Shown here in pieces: positions 26,802-35,229 of a DNA stretch of 52,306 nucleotides. This DNA comes from Klebsiella pneumoniae. GTDB taxonomy: Bacteria > Desulfobacterota > Binatia > UBA12015. The stretch's first letter is position 1, and every line of letters begins with the position of its first letter. The notes below the pieces were generated by a model. That model did no database searches and had not been told where the DNA came from. It saw nothing but the letters and a program-made list of their open reading frames with translations. The stretch lies in contig CAMBZJ010000022.1 in the NCBI GenBank assembly GCA_945872365.1, positions 1 through 52,306 of the forward strand. Direction: 5' to 3'. Made by a program: the position numbers and the translations under genes.

Positions 26802-27128
26802 ATGTCTGCAGCGCCCCCGTCGTCGATCGAGCCGCACGGTCCCGCGGATCGCCTGCCCACCCGCAACGAGATCGTGCGGCTCTTCGGCACGCCGACCGAG
26901 ACGGTGGGCAGCGTCAACGAGTCGCGGCTCTCCACCGAGCACGGCGTCGAGTACAACGAGAAGTGGGTCTACGACCGGCCGCTCCACGATCCGAGCCGCC
27001 CGCGGTCGCGGGTGATCTACTGGCGGCGCTACGACTTCGTCGCCTCCGCGCGGATCGAGCGCTCCGGGCAGTGGGTGGGCGAGTCGCCGGCCGAGATCCT
27101 CGCCCGGGAGCCGGCCGGGGCGCATTGA
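26802..27128 (+). CDS. Unknown 108-residue protein at end of nuo cluster
   Basis: I do not recognise a family. The protein is soluble, without signal peptide, Cys or membrane segment. It contains RNEIVRLFGTPTETVGSVNE, an aromatic middle (KWVYDRPLHDP, VIYWRRYDFVAS) and RSGQWVGESPAEILAREP. The ATG lies 2 bp after nuoF and the gene is followed by a hairpin, so it is very likely transcribed with nuo. It could be an accessory or assembly protein of this lineage's complex I; that is inference from position only. Confidence 0.75.
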   Translation: MSAAPPSSIEPHGPADRLPTRNEIVRLFGTPTETVGSVNESRLSTEHGVEYNEKWVYDRPLHDPSRPRSRVIYWRRYDFVASARIERSGQWVGESPAEILAREPAGAH

Positions 27129-27131
27129 AAG

Positions 27132-27147
27132 CTGCCCCCGAGGGCAG
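27132..27147 (+). terminator. Hairpin after the nuo cluster
   Basis: CTGCCC (27132-27137) pairs with GGGCAG (27142-27147) around a 4-nt loop, immediately after the stop at 27126-27128. It marks the likely end of the nuo transcript, but no T-run follows, so the termination mechanism is unproven. Confidence 0.35.
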
Positions 27148-27180
27148 GCGGGTCCCGGGGCGGAAACGAGAATTTTCCCC

Positions 27181-27210
27181 TTGCCACGGCTTTCCCTCCC
27201 GACCTAGTCT
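27181..27210 (+). promoter_or_regulatory. TTGCCA-N18-TAGTCT promoter with leaderless spacing
   Basis: A -35-like TTGCCA (27181-27186) and a -10-like TAGTCT (27205-27210) are separated by 18 nt. The -10 is at -13 to -8 from the ATG at 27218, which has no ribosome site. Transcription would start at or within a base or two of the ATG. Confidence 0.5.
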
Positions 27211-27217
27211 CGGCCCC

Positions 27218-28687
27218 ATGCAGAGCCTGCATCCTTTTTCGATCCGATCGCGCGGCACTGCCTGCGCCGTCCTTCTGTCCGCTCTGTCCGCTCTCGTCGT
27301 CGCTTGCGGAGGTGGAAGCGGGGGCGGTGGCGGCGGCGGCACGCCGGACACCGGTCCGAAGGTCCTGCTGCAGGACGGTGCCGAACTGCCGGGTGGCTTC
27401 GTGGTCAACACGATCGAGTCGGCGGCACTCTCCAACGATCGCTCGATCGCGCTGATCGCCTCGGAGTCCGGTACGCCGCCGCTCAACGGCATCTTCCTGC
27501 GCCGTCCGGCCGGCGAGATCCAGCCCATCCTGACCCCATCCTCGACGCTTCCCGAGGGCCTGACGCTCGTCGTCGCACGCAACCTCGTCATGTCGGGAGC
27601 GGGCGACTTCAGCTTCGAACTCGGTGGCCAACTCGACGACGACGCCGTCTACCTCTACTCGGGCGGGCGGCTCTCGCTCGTCGCGCGGACGGCGCCCGAT
27701 GCGACCCCCGCCGGTTTTCAGTTGCTCGGCGACCGCCAGATCGCCGACGGCGGCAAGATCGCCTTTTGCGGCGGAATGAGCCCCTGCAAGGTCGACTCCT
27801 CCGGCGATCGCGAGCGCATCACCTGCGACCTCGAGATGTTCTCGGGCCGGGGTGCGGACGTCGCGCGCGTCGAGTTGCCGATCGATCTCGTCGATCAGGC
27901 GACGTCGGCTGTCACGGTCACGATGGATGACCCCGGAAGGCTGCTCGTCGGGCTGCCCTCGCGCAGCCGACAATCGGTCGTCGGCGAGGTCGTCGACGGG
28001 CAGTACCGCAGCCTTCTCGTCCGAGGCCAGCAGATCCCCGGCATCGGCACGCTCATCTCGGCGAAGCCGCGCGCCATCAACGCCGCGGGTGCGATGGTGA
28101 TCGACGCCCGCTTGGACACCGACGGCGATAACGTGATCGACCAGGATCGCGTGCTCCGCTACACGAACGGCGAATTTGCGAGCGTTGCGCAGACCGGTGA
28201 GCCGATCGGCAGCCTCGTGGCGGTGCAGGTGCGCGGCAACGCGATCGACGATCGCGGCCGGGTCTTCTTCACCGTGACCTCCGGCGAGCCGGGCGCCACG
28301 ACGGGTGGCCAGAGCTACCGCGTGTGGGACGCCGGCCAGACGACCCAGATCGTCTATGAGGGCGAGAGCGCCGGAAAGGACGACCAGAACCACGAACTGG
28401 AGGTCCTCGAACTCGACCAGTTGCGGATCAACGCGGGCGGGTTGACCGTCTATCGCGCTGCGATCGGGTACTTCGAGAACGGCACGCGCAAGACCACCGA
28501 GACGCACCTCGACCAGTGGGTGGACGGCACCCGCACGACCTTGCTCTCGACGGGTTGGAAGGCCCCGACCGGGAGCCGCATCGTCGAGGTTTCGATCTCC
28601 GGCCTGAACGACGGCGGCGACCTGCTCACGATCTGCGGGCTCGACACCCGGAACAATCGCGGCCTGTTGTTTCTGCCGAGGACCTGA
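27218..28687 (+). CDS. Secreted lipoprotein, repetitive beta-rich protein of unknown function
   Basis: The 489-residue protein has a clear lipoprotein signal peptide (hydrophobic run AVLLSALSALVVA then CGGGSG, Cys near residue 30), followed by a Gly linker. The mature part has repeating units of about 60-70 residues ending in short 'G.....R' turns, such as AINAAGAMVIDARLDTDGD and AIDDRGRVFFTVTSGE. This resembles beta-propeller-like repeat proteins with per-blade 'D..G...F' motifs. It is probably anchored on the outer membrane or cell surface. The ligand or partner is unknown. Confidence 0.75.
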   Translation: MQSLHPFSIRSRGTACAVLLSALSALVVACGGGSGGGGGGGTPDTGPKVLLQDGAELPGGFVVNTIESAALSNDRSIALIASESGTPPLNGIFLRRPAGEIQPILTPSSTLPEGLTLVVARNLVMSGAGDFSFELGGQLDDDAVYLYSGGRLSLVARTAPDATPAGFQLLGDRQIADGGKIAFCGGMSPCKVDSSGDRERITCDLEMFSGRGADVARVELPIDLVDQATSAVTVTMDDPGRLLVGLPSRSRQSVVGEVVDGQYRSLLVRGQQIPGIGTLISAKPRAINAAGAMVIDARLDTDGDNVIDQDRVLRYTNGEFASVAQTGEPIGSLVAVQVRGNAIDDRGRVFFTVTSGEPGATTGGQSYRVWDAGQTTQIVYEGESAGKDDQNHELEVLELDQLRINAGGLTVYRAAIGYFENGTRKTTETHLDQWVDGTRTTLLSTGWKAPTGSRIVEVSISGLNDGGDLLTICGLDTRNNRGLLFLPRT

Positions 28688-28724
28688 GCGTCGCGCGAAG
28701 ACCCGGGCGTCGCGCGACGGCAGT

Positions 28725-29939
28725 TCAGCGCAGGACGCCCTCGCGTGCCAGGGACGCGATTTCGTCGTCGCCGAGTCCGAGGATCTCGCGGTAGACGAAG
28801 TCCCCGTGCTCGCCGAGACGAGGCCCGGGGCGGTCGATCGAGGCCGGAGTGTCGGAGAGTTCGTAGCCCAGTTTCTCGACCGGATGCTCGCCGAGGACCG
28901 CGTGCCGCAGCCACCGGAAGTGCCCGCGGTGGCGGAGTTGCGCATCCTCGTGCAGGTCGGCGCAGGTCTCGACGAGGCCGGCGTCGATGCCCGACGCCTG
29001 GAGGCGACGGAAGACGTCCAGGGCGTCGAGGCCGCGCGTCCATGCCGCGAGGCCTGCTTCGATGGCGTCCTCGTCCGCCTTGCGGCCGGCGAGCGTCGCG
29101 AACCCGGGTTCCGTCGCCCAGGAGGGCGATCCCATCGCCTCGACGAGACGCTGCCAGTCGGCGTCGTCATGGCAGGCGATCGTGCACCAGCGGTCCTCGC
29201 CACGGCAGGGGAAGGCCCCGTGCGGCACGGCGAAGCGCGAACGGTTGCCATCGCGACCGACCACCTCGCCACCGGCCGTCCACTCCAGCAGCCAGCCCGA
29301 GAGCGCATAGGCTGCCGTCTCGGTCTGGGCGACATCGATGTGCGCGCCGCATCCGGTCCGCTTGCGCCGCAGCAGCGCGGCCACGACCGCCGCCGCTGCG
29401 AAGCGGGGCGCGAGCGAGTCGGTGATCGTGCCGTGCTGGCCGATCGCCTCTCGGTCGGGCCAGCCGGTCAGGAAGTTGAAGCCGGAGATCGCCGAGCCTT
29501 GTCCGCCGAAGCCCGGGTAGTCCTTGCGCGGGCCGGTCTGGCCCATCAGGCAGGTGCTCACCATGACGAGGTCGGGGCGCGTGGCCGAGAGGCTCTCCCA
29601 GTCGAGTCCCCACTTGCGCATCGCGCGGGGCGCGAAGTTCTCGGCGAGCACGTCGCACCAGTCGACGAGACGGCGCGCCAGGGCGAGCCCGCGCAGATGG
29701 TTCAGGTTCAGCGCGACCGAGAGCTTGTTGCAGTTGAGCATCGTGAAGAAGGGGGCGTTGTCGAGGTCGCGATTGTGCGCCGACTGGGCGAGGAGCCGCA
29801 GGAAGTCCGGCCGCTCGCGCGACTCGACCCGGATCACCGTCGCGCCGTGGTCGGCGAGGTGGCGCACCGCGATCGGCCCTGCCGCGCCGCCGCCGAACTC
29901 CAGGACCTTCAGGCCCTCGAAGGCACGGTCGGTGCTCAC
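28725..29939 (-). CDS. Type III CoA-transferase, CaiB/BaiF family (second of pair)
   Basis: This 404-residue protein has the family opening FEGLKVLEFGGGAAGPIAVRHLADHGATVIRVE. It has an RPDLVMVSTCLMGQTGPRKDY-type segment and the catalytic Asp in GCGAHIDVAQTETA, which forms the covalent acyl anhydride. Members move CoA between carboxylic acids. Its GTG start overlaps the stop of another CaiB/BaiF gene (GTGA), so the two are translated together and may form a heteromeric enzyme like BbsEF or SmtAB. The substrates are unknown. Confidence 0.9.
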   Translation of the reverse strand: MSTDRAFEGLKVLEFGGGAAGPIAVRHLADHGATVIRVESRERPDFLRLLAQSAHNRDLDNAPFFTMLNCNKLSVALNLNHLRGLALARRLVDWCDVLAENFAPRAMRKWGLDWESLSATRPDLVMVSTCLMGQTGPRKDYPGFGGQGSAISGFNFLTGWPDREAIGQHGTITDSLAPRFAAAAVVAALLRRKRTGCGAHIDVAQTETAAYALSGWLLEWTAGGEVVGRDGNRSRFAVPHGAFPCRGEDRWCTIACHDDADWQRLVEAMGSPSWATEPGFATLAGRKADEDAIEAGLAAWTRGLDALDVFRRLQASGIDAGLVETCADLHEDAQLRHRGHFRWLRHAVLGEHPVEKLGYELSDTPASIDRPGPRLGEHGDFVYREILGLGDDEIASLAREGVLR

Positions 29940-31168
29940 GCGATTCCCTCGGCCGCGAGGGCCGCGAGTTCCGAGCCGTCGATGCCGATCCCGGCGTAGA
30001 CCTCGCGGTTGTGCTCCCCGATGCGCGGCGCCGGCCCGCGCACGTCGGTGTCCACCCCCGGGATGCGCGCGAAGCGCGCGGGCATGCGCAGGTCGATGCC
30101 GCGGCCGGCGTCGTGCACGTCGGCGAAGAAGCCGCGTGCAGCGAGCTGTTCGCTCTCCGCGATCTCGCGACTGTCGTTCACGGGCGCAAGCATGATGTTG
30201 CGGACCACGGCGCCGTCGAAGAGGTCGCGCATCGTCTTGCCGCAGAAGAAGTGCTGCAGCGGCTCGGAAAGCGCGTCCACCTCGGCCTGCGACAGGTCGT
30301 TGTGATTGTACGTCTTCCAGTCGCGCTGCCAGGCCGGGGCGTCGATGCCCTCCTCCGCCATCCACCGCGCGATCGCGACGAGTCCCGGCAGGCGGGCGGG
30401 ACCGCCGCGCAGCGCATAGGAGACGAAACCGTCGCGACAGGGCCAGACCTCGCGCTGGCGGGTGGTTCCCACGACGTAGAGCGCCCCGCTGCGCGAGCGG
30501 TTGCGGCGGTCGAGCCCCCACTGGCTCGCACCCGTCATGATCGTGCAGACCATCGCGGCCTGCAGGGAGACGTCGACGTGCTGCCCGCGCCCGGTAGCCT
30601 CGCGCGCGTGGAGCGCGACGAGCAGTCCGGTCGCCGCCTCGGCACCGCCGTGGAAGTGGCTGCTCGGCATGGTGCAGCGCAGAGGAGGGCGGTCGGCGTC
30701 GCCAGTCAGCGCCATGTTCCCGCCCATGGCGGTGACCGTGAGGTCGCTGCCGCGCAGGCCGGCGAACGGGCCGCTGCGACCGAAGGGCGAGATCGAGCAG
30801 ACGACGAGGCGCGGATGGCGCGCGGCGAGCCGGGCGTAGTCGAGGCAGGCGGCCTGAAGGAAGTCGGGATCGCAGGATTCGACGAGCGCGTCCGCACCCT
30901 CGCAGAGGCGGTCGAGGATCCCGCGTCCTCGGGGATGGGTCACGTCGAGGGTGATGCCCCGGGTTCCCGCGGCGCAGGCGAGCCAGTCGACGGAGAGTTC
31001 GGGATCCTCGCCCGCGCCGAGGTGGGCGCCGCGGCGACGCAAGTCGCTCCCCCCCGGCGGCTCGATCCGGATCACGTCCGCGCCGAGATCGGCGAGCATG
31101 CGTCCGCAGAGGAGGCCGCGCTCGTCGCAAATGTCGAGGACGCGGAAGCCTTCGAGGAGCCCTTCCAC
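29936..31168 (-). CDS. Type III CoA-transferase, CaiB/BaiF family (first of pair)
   Basis: The 410-residue protein starts with GTG (VEGLLEGFRVLDICDERG) and has LCGRMLADLGADVIRIEPPGG. The catalytic Asp is in GRGQHVDVSLQAAMV. It departs from the classic N-terminus (DICDERGLLCGR in place of the common 'DLTR.LAGP'), which is seen in two-subunit members. A TAGGCT box is placed at -13 to -8 from the GTG without a ribosome site. It precedes and overlaps its partner, and no other pathway enzyme is adjacent. Confidence 0.9.
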   Translation of the reverse strand: MEGLLEGFRVLDICDERGLLCGRMLADLGADVIRIEPPGGSDLRRRGAHLGAGEDPELSVDWLACAAGTRGITLDVTHPRGRGILDRLCEGADALVESCDPDFLQAACLDYARLAARHPRLVVCSISPFGRSGPFAGLRGSDLTVTAMGGNMALTGDADRPPLRCTMPSSHFHGGAEAATGLLVALHAREATGRGQHVDVSLQAAMVCTIMTGASQWGLDRRNRSRSGALYVVGTTRQREVWPCRDGFVSYALRGGPARLPGLVAIARWMAEEGIDAPAWQRDWKTYNHNDLSQAEVDALSEPLQHFFCGKTMRDLFDGAVVRNIMLAPVNDSREIAESEQLAARGFFADVHDAGRGIDLRMPARFARIPGVDTDVRGPAPRIGEHNREVYAGIGIDGSELAALAAEGIA

Positions 31169-31175
31169 GACCGCG

Positions 31176-31181
31176 AGCCTA
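31176..31181 (-). promoter_or_regulatory. -10-like TAGGCT box before CoA-transferase pair
   Basis: On the minus strand TAGGCT spans -13 to -8 from the GTG at 31168, the same spacing as at nuoB. No clear -35 or Shine-Dalgarno sequence is visible, which suits a leaderless start. Confidence 0.35.
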
Positions 31182-31258
31182 GCAGAAGCGCTTCGGCCGC
31201 TTCGACCGCGCCCCGGGCGCGGGGGCCGCGTCGCGCGCGTCGCCTGGCCGTCCGGGCT

Positions 31259-33100
31259 TCAACGCGCGGGCTGGCCCGATGCGGGAACGGCGATGCGAAG
31301 GTCGGGCCAGGTGCCGACCAGGCTGAACGGCACCGCGAGACGGCCCTCGTGCACGCCGAGCGATGCGGCGGCGGGGACCGCTGCCAGAAGGATCCGGGTG
31401 AGATCCGGTGCGAGCAGGGCGTCGCCGGTTGCGCGCACCTCTCCGTCGCGCCCGATGGTCCCGGTCGCGACCGCGTCGAGAAGCGTCGAGGCGATCTCGA
31501 TGTCCTTGAATCCGAGCGTCCGCTGTCCGATCTCGACCGGGCCCTTGACGGTGCCGAACGGTGTCTCGGTGGCGGCAAGCCCCTCGCGAAGACCGGGAAC
31601 TCCGGCCGCCGCGGTCTCGAGCAGGGCATTCAACTGCCCCGAACCGATCGCTCCCTCGGCGGCCAACCGCGCGTCGAGGCCGGCGACGAGAAGCCGCGCG
31701 AGGTTCGCGCCTGCGACGCCGCCGTTCGAGAGGAGGACGTCGCCGCGGCCGGCGAGGTTGTCGAGGATCGGTCCGGCCCGCTTGCCGGCGCTCGTGAGTT
31801 TGCCGTGCCAGGAGAGATCGCCCCGCAGGGCGGCGGGAAACATCGGCACGGCGCCGACCGGAATCCGGTCGAGGTCGAAGCTCTTGAGGTCGTAGCTCGC
31901 GGGAACACCGCGCAGGAAGGGGCCCGCCGTGCCGGTGATGGAGACTCGGCCGGCCCCACCGGTGCGGTTGCCCACCGATCCGGTGAGCTCGATCGACGCG
32001 CTTTTCGCGGCGTCGGGGCTGTTGGCGGCGAACTTCAGGCGGTCCACGACGAGTTCGGTGCCGCGCCCCCGGTCCTCGATGATCAACTTGCCGTTGGCGA
32101 CGTTCGCCGAGGTGAGGTGCAGGGGACCATTGCCCGCACGGGCGGGGATCGCGCCACTGGCGGTGCTCGGGTTTGCACCGGAGTTCGCCCCGTCGCTGCC
32201 GCCCTCGGGCCGGCCCGACGCGAGACGCTCGCCGCCCAGGGTCTCGACATTCCAGACGCCGTCCTGGTTGCGTACCAGGCGCAGCACGAGGTCGGAGACC
32301 GACACGGCGCCGCGCAGGTGGCCGCGCAGCAACTCCGCGGGATCGACGTTCAGCGTGGCCTGCGAGGCCTCGGCGAAGTTGCCGCTCGAGAAGCGCGGGT
32401 CGTCGGCGATGCGGGGCTCGTCGATGTGCAGGCCCGGCCCGCCCGAGACCGCGACCGAGAGGCCGTCGCTGGACACCTTGCGTTCGAGGGCGCGCGACGA
32501 CTTCTCGGAGACGACCGGCCCGGCCCAGCGCAGGGCGAACCAGCCGGCGGTGGCGACTCCGCCTGCGAGCAACAGCAGCGCGATCGAGGCAGCGGCCCGG
32601 AAGCGGTGCCATCCCGATCGCGCGGGGCGCGCGGTCGGCCGCGCTACCCGGCCCGTCCGGGTTTCGTTCACCGCGGGTGAAGCGCCCCGGTCAGGCGCAG
32701 CCGTCATCGGGCCCGGTATTTCCATGCCCGCACCCGCGGACCGGGTGCGGGACGTGACCGCCGAGAGCCGGCGCTCGATCCCCGAGGCTGCGCCGTCCGC
32801 ATGGGCGGGGCGCGCGACCGACCGTGGCGGCTGCCCGGATGTTGCTTTGCGCCCGCTCGCGGCCGCGAGCACGACGACCTCGGTGCACTCGCCGCAGCCG
32901 GCCAGGTGGGCTTCGATGCGGTCCGAGGCCTGGGGCGGGAGTTCGCGGGAGAGGTAGAGCGCGAGCCCGTTCTCGTCGGGATGGACGTCGCTCGCGGCGA
33001 GCCGCGCTCCGTCGCCCGGGAGCATGCCGGCGGACTGCGTTTCGAGCGCCAACCGCAGCATCTCGCGCGCCGGGGTCCGGTCGTTGCGGGGGTTATTCAT
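31259..33100 (-). CDS. Anti-sigma zinc-finger domain fused to AsmA-like periplasmic domain
   Basis: This 613-residue protein joins two modules. Residues ~40-80 are a ZAS anti-sigma zinc finger: an upstream His (VHPDENGLALYLSRELP) and HLAGCGECTEVV with His-x3-Cys-x2-Cys. A Pro/Ala/Arg-rich linker leads to one membrane helix (FRAAASIALLLLAGGVATAG, ~residues 170-190). The periplasmic part (~195-610) resembles AsmA-family proteins, with GLHIDEPRIADDPRF, AELLRGHLRGAVSVSDLVL and late LLARL/VKGPVEIGQRTL segments. It overlaps the upstream sigma-factor gene by 8 bp, so it is the probable membrane sensor for that sigma. The fused AsmA domain is unusual. Confidence 0.8.
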   Translation of the reverse strand: MNNPRNDRTPAREMLRLALETQSAGMLPGDGARLAASDVHPDENGLALYLSRELPPQASDRIEAHLAGCGECTEVVVLAAASGRKATSGQPPRSVARPAHADGAASGIERRLSAVTSRTRSAGAGMEIPGPMTAAPDRGASPAVNETRTGRVARPTARPARSGWHRFRAAASIALLLLAGGVATAGWFALRWAGPVVSEKSSRALERKVSSDGLSVAVSGGPGLHIDEPRIADDPRFSSGNFAEASQATLNVDPAELLRGHLRGAVSVSDLVLRLVRNQDGVWNVETLGGERLASGRPEGGSDGANSGANPSTASGAIPARAGNGPLHLTSANVANGKLIIEDRGRGTELVVDRLKFAANSPDAAKSASIELTGSVGNRTGGAGRVSITGTAGPFLRGVPASYDLKSFDLDRIPVGAVPMFPAALRGDLSWHGKLTSAGKRAGPILDNLAGRGDVLLSNGGVAGANLARLLVAGLDARLAAEGAIGSGQLNALLETAAAGVPGLREGLAATETPFGTVKGPVEIGQRTLGFKDIEIASTLLDAVATGTIGRDGEVRATGDALLAPDLTRILLAAVPAAASLGVHEGRLAVPFSLVGTWPDLRIAVPASGQPAR

Positions 33101-33992
33101 CGTCGAAGTACTCCGTCCCCACGAGGTCTCTGAGTTTCGACTTCACGCGGGACTTCAGGACGTGGACGGCATTGTCGCTGATGCCGAGGACGGCCGCGAC
33201 CTCGGGGGCATCCCGGCCTTCCACGAAGGCGAGACGCACCACCAATTGTTCGCGCGGCGAGAGTTCGGCGACGGCGCGCCGCAACCGGTCCATCCGCTCC
33301 GCCACCTGGGCCTGCTCTTCGGGGCCGGGGCCCGGTTCGACCGCGTCGGTGAGCCGGCCCTCCTCGCGCTCGTCGCGTGGATCGTCGGCCGCGATGCGCG
33401 GGCGGCGGCGCAGGGCGCGCAGGTGGTCGAGGGTCTGCCGGGTGGCGCAGATCCGAACGAAGGTCGCGAAGGAGGCCTGGTTGCGACCTTCGTACATCTT
33501 GAGGCGTCGGCAGTCGCGTTCGAAGAAGGAAAGGAGAACCGCCTGCACGATGTCGTCGAGGTCGGTCGCGAGAAGCGCCGGTTCCTTCGCGCGCAGCACG
33601 CGGGCCACGGCGTAGCGGACCAGCGCGCCGTATTCCGCGACGAAGCGCTCCCGCGTGCCGCCGACCCCCGCGATGCAGTCGGCGATGAACTCCTGGCCGC
33701 GCAGGTAGGCTTCCGACGGCAGCGTCGGCGGATCGTCGTCCTCGCCGGCGAGATCGCCGGCCGAGAGGTCCTCCCCCGACTCGGCGTCGAAGTCGCTCCC
33801 GAGCGCCTCGTCGGACGCTTCGTCGGCGGCCTCCCAGTCCTCCCCCGTTTCGAGTTCGGTGCCGGGAATGCGGCCGAGGCCGGTCGGGGAACCCTTCACC
33901 GATGGGCTTTCCCAAGAAAGTCCAGCCTTTGCAACCCTGGCCAGGGGGGGGCGGACCGGCCCCGGGAGTCGCTTGGCGAGTGCGCTGGCCAT
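33093..33992 (-). CDS. ECF-type RNA polymerase sigma factor
   Basis: The 299-residue protein has an acidic, low-complexity N-terminal ~105 residues followed by sigma region 2 (ATDLDDIVQAVLLSFFERD, then FATFVRICATRQTLDHLRA). The C-terminal region 4 helix-turn-helix is LSPREQLVVRLAFVEGRD then APEVAAVLGISDNAVHVLKS. It would direct polymerase to stress or envelope promoters. Its stop lies inside the start of the anti-sigma/AsmA gene, the usual pair arrangement. A good GGGGGA ribosome site precedes the ATG at 33992. The N-terminal extension is odd for an ECF factor. Confidence 0.88.
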   Translation of the reverse strand: MASALAKRLPGPVRPPLARVAKAGLSWESPSVKGSPTGLGRIPGTELETGEDWEAADEASDEALGSDFDAESGEDLSAGDLAGEDDDPPTLPSEAYLRGQEFIADCIAGVGGTRERFVAEYGALVRYAVARVLRAKEPALLATDLDDIVQAVLLSFFERDCRRLKMYEGRNQASFATFVRICATRQTLDHLRALRRRPRIAADDPRDEREEGRLTDAVEPGPGPEEQAQVAERMDRLRRAVAELSPREQLVVRLAFVEGRDAPEVAAVLGISDNAVHVLKSRVKSKLRDLVGTEYFDDE

Positions 33993-34182
33993 CGTCCCCC
34001 AATCGACGCCGAAGACGGCCCGAACTTGCCCGGGGTGCCCGAGTCGCGCCCCCGGCCGGCCCCTGAGCCCTCCCGGCGCCGTCGGCGAGAGTTGGAGGCG
34101 GGGTCGTCGGGGCGTGGACGCGTCCGGCCGCGGGTGGGGGTCCTTGGAGCCGCGGGCCGGCCTCGACCAGGCCTCGCCGGGA

Positions 34183-35220
34183 TCAACGGGCGGAGATGCT
34201 GACCTTGATCGAGCCGCTCGACTTGTCGTTCGCGGCTGCGAAACCCTCCTGGATCCGGTCGAGGGGGAAGCGGTGGGTGATCATGTGGCGCCGCAGCGTC
34301 TCGCCCTCGCGCGCGAGGATGTCGAGGGCGATCTCGAAGTCGGCGCGCCCGTCGCGCCGCCCGTAGCACATCGACCCGATCAGGCGGACTTCCTTCATCA
34401 TCAGGAAGAGTGCGTTCAGCACGGGCGCCTGGGTGAAGACGCCCAGCACGGCGACGGTCCCGCCCGGCCGGACGCAGGCGATCGCGTCGTTCAGGCTCGA
34501 GTTCGCGTCGCCGACCGTCTCGATCACGACGTCGACCGGGTGATCGAAGCAATACGACATGAGTTCGCCGCCGTCGGCGGGATCGAAGACCTTCGTGGCG
34601 CCGAGCGCGCTTGCCGCCGCGCGCTGCTGGGGGCGTCGCGCCGTGACCAGGATCTCGCCCGCTCCGCCGTGCCGCGCGGCCGTGATCGCCGTGAGCCCGA
34701 TCGTCCCCGCGCCGAGGACGAGCACACGCTGCCCGATCGAGACCCCGGCGAGTCGCGCGGCATGCACCGAGACGGCGAGCGGCTCGGTGAGTTGGGCCAC
34801 TTCGTCGTCCACGGCCCATGGAATCGGGAACAGGTGGCGTTCGGTCGTGAGCAGGTAGTCGGCGAACCCGCCCGGGATCGTCATGCCGATCATCCCGAGG
34901 TTGCGGCAGAGCTCGTAGTCGCTGCTGCGGCAGTACTCGCAGCGCCCGCAGGTGCGGATGCCCTCGAGCGTGACGCGGTCGCCGGCCTTCACGCCCGACA
35001 CGCCGCGACCGGCCTCGGCGACGGTCGCGGCAATCTCGTGCCCCGGACAGACGTTGGGGACGGGAATCCCGCCGTGGAACCAGTGCAGGTCGGAGCCGCA
35101 GATGCCGCAGTGGTTCACGCGCAGCAGCACCTCCCCCTCCCCCGGGGTCGGGACGGGAACTTCCTCCAGCTCGATCCGCCCGGGCTCTCGTCCGCGGGCC
35201 GCGCGCATCGTCTTCGCCAC
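34183..35220 (-). CDS. Zinc-dependent alcohol dehydrogenase (MDR family)
   Basis: This 345-residue medium-chain dehydrogenase has catalytic zinc ligands in NHCGICGSDLHWFHG and CPGHEIAATVAEAG. The four structural-zinc Cys are in RTCGRCEYCRSSDYELC. The NAD(P) loop is VLVLGAGTIGLTAITAARHG near residue 170. It resembles sorbitol/threonine-type and other secondary-alcohol dehydrogenases; the substrate cannot be assigned. It is 10 bp downstream of the small Cys/His gene at 35230, with GAGGAG before the ATG. Confidence 0.9.
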   Translation of the reverse strand: MAKTMRAARGREPGRIELEEVPVPTPGEGEVLLRVNHCGICGSDLHWFHGGIPVPNVCPGHEIAATVAEAGRGVSGVKAGDRVTLEGIRTCGRCEYCRSSDYELCRNLGMIGMTIPGGFADYLLTTERHLFPIPWAVDDEVAQLTEPLAVSVHAARLAGVSIGQRVLVLGAGTIGLTAITAARHGGAGEILVTARRPQQRAAASALGATKVFDPADGGELMSYCFDHPVDVVIETVGDANSSLNDAIACVRPGGTVAVLGVFTQAPVLNALFLMMKEVRLIGSMCYGRRDGRADFEIALDILAREGETLRRHMITHRFPLDRIQEGFAAANDKSSGSIKVSISAR

Positions 35221-35229
35221 GGCGCTCCT

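Noticed and set aside
33993-34182. Gap between the sigma-factor and alcohol dehydrogenase genes as RNA gene
   Set aside because: No stable fold, promoter or ORF could be supported by eye.
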